A stretch of DNA of 64,000 nt from NCBI RefSeq assembly GCF_000447295.1, contig NZ_KE650771.1:1352730-1416729 (forward strand), read 5' to 3'. Below the pieces are notes generated by a model. The model was given only the letters and a program-made list of their open reading frames with translations, made no database searches and was not told the DNA's origin. Shown here piece by piece: positions 63,115 to 64,000 of this stretch. Source of the DNA: Fischerella sp. PCC 9431 (GTDB taxonomy: Bacteria; Cyanobacteriota; Cyanobacteriia; Cyanobacteriales; Nostocaceae). Within the stretch, counting starts at the first letter, position 1, and each line of letters opens with the position of its first letter. The position numbers and the translations under genes were made by a program.

Positions 63115-64000
63115 CTAACAACTAACTGCATTTAGTTGCTTGGCTGTTTCAAAGAAGAAGGCGACATTTTCTTCAGGGGTTTCGGGGAGAACACCGTGAC
63201 CAAGGTTAAGGATGTGACCCCAATTACCAGCTTTGCGAACTGTATCGATGACGCGATCGCGAATAAATTCTTTTGATCCAAACAATACACCAGGATCAAG
63301 ATTACCTTGCACCTTCATGTGTTTGCCCAATCTGGCGCGTGCATCTGCCATGTCTACTGTCCAGTCTACAGTAATAATATCCGCACCGGATTTTGCCATT
63401 CTTTCTAGCAAACCTGCACTACCACTAACTAAAAGAATTAGCGGTGTATCTGGATGAGTTTCCTTAACTTTTTGGAAAACTTTTTGCTGATAAGGTAAAG
63501 CAAAAGTGTCATAATCTTGGGGACTTAATTGTCCTGCCCAAGAATCAAACATTTGCACAACTTGCGCGCCGCAGTCAATTTGATAGCGGACATAGGTGGC
63601 GATCGCATCTGAAAGTTTTTCGAGAAACTGATGCAGAACTGTCGGATCAGAAAACGCCATATTTTTAATAATGGAATAGGTTTTAGAACCTTTTCCTTCT
63701 ACGACGTAAGCTGCTAAAGTCCACGGCGCACCAACAAACCCCAACACCGTTGATTTATTGCCCACTTCTTGGCGCAGTGCTTGCAATATAGTTTTGATAA
63801 ACGGCAGAGATTTTTCCGGTTCTAAGGGAAGCAGGTTGTCAACTTGTGCTTGGGTGCGGATGGGAGATTGAATAATTGGCCCTTTACCTTCCGCAATATC
63901 CATCTCTATGCCCAAACCAGGCAACGGTGTAACGATATCAGAAAATAGAATTACACCATCTGGTTGAAAAGCCCGCCAGGGTTGCAAAGAAACTTCGATC
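63115..64000 (-). CDS. hemE: Uroporphyrinogen decarboxylase (5' end outside window)
   Basis: About 295 C-terminal residues; the gene continues beyond the right edge. It decarboxylates uroporphyrinogen III to coproporphyrinogen III in haem and chlorophyll synthesis. Motifs include [60 protein letters not shown] and [16 protein letters not shown]. The C-terminal block is [12 protein letters not shown]-like ([22 protein letters not shown]). The expected N-terminal RQAGRYM motif lies outside. Ordinary member. Confidence 0.95.
   Translation of the reverse strand, partial: IEVSLQPWRAFQPDGVILFSDIVTPLPGLGIEMDIAEGKGPIIQSPIRTQAQVDNLLPLEPEKSLPFIKTILQALRQEVGNKSTVLGFVGAPWTLAAYVVEGKGSKTYSIIKNMAFSDPTVLHQFLEKLSDAIATYVRYQIDCGAQVVQMFDSWAGQLSPQDYDTFALPYQQKVFQKVKETHPDTPLILLVSGSAGLLERMAKSGADIITVDWTVDMADARARLGKHMKVQGNLDPGVLFGSKEFIRDRVIDTVRKAGNWGHILNLGHGVLPETPEENVAFFFETAKQLNAVSC

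Overview
The window looks like a chromosomal segment of a filamentous, probably heterocyst-forming cyanobacterium (Nostocales). The octamer GCGATCGC (HIP1) recurs throughout. Spacers are full of 7-bp tandem repeats of the kind known from Nostoc and Calothrix. The gene set includes crtH, an SLH-OprB porin, Pkn-type Ser/Thr kinases, a CCB-type cytochrome b6f assembly factor and a Mo-nitrogenase C-terminal-domain protein. The order rplS - tRNA-Trp - secE - nusG - rplK - rplA - rplJ - rplL is typical of cyanobacteria. Species cannot be fixed from the sequence alone.

Layout. 1-13.7 kb: partial crtH, upp, small membrane proteins, two paralogous DUF3611 (Tic21/PIC1-like) genes, an oligopeptide-type permease, a ROK kinase facing serS, a PadR regulator followed by a CCB-like gene, a DUF3155-like gene and a GAF sensor kinase. 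Spacers hold an 18-copy 21-bp tandem array and MITE-like elements. 13.8-30.3 kb is mostly cell envelope: an SLH protein and a paralogue of its C-terminal domain, an AT-rich GT-C-like membrane protein, an ABC ATPase, an SLBB/Wza-like exporter, a DUF1400 hydrolase, an SPFH protein, folP and tpiA, and an SLH-porin.

30.4-33.4 kb carries the most unusual object: a dnaX gene split by an intein of 314 residues inserted inside the DECH (Walker B) motif. In a different reading frame, nested between splicing blocks B and F, lies a 215-codon LAGLIDADG_2-type homing-endonuclease ORF. The intein frame stays open across the whole overlap, so the same DNA reads as intein linker in one frame and endonuclease in another.

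33.6-43.4 kb: a conserved hypothetical gene, DUF421, aquaporin, two neighbouring STAND/AAA ATPases, a second array of 21-bp half-units, a lone WD40 fragment, twin 12-bp palindromes, a small XRE regulator and an FHA-PrsW fusion. 44-57 kb: the ribosomal/transcription cluster with an L10 leader, flanked by three Ser/Thr kinases and two glycosyltransferases. 57-64 kb: GNAT, Uma2, mtnA, dxs, an epimerase and partial hemE.

Most genes are housekeeping or envelope functions in short operons or alone, separated by repeat-rich spacers. Apart from the intein nest, the accessory interest lies in the STAND locus, the two 21-bp arrays and the dispersed palindromes, one of which lies inside a coding region.
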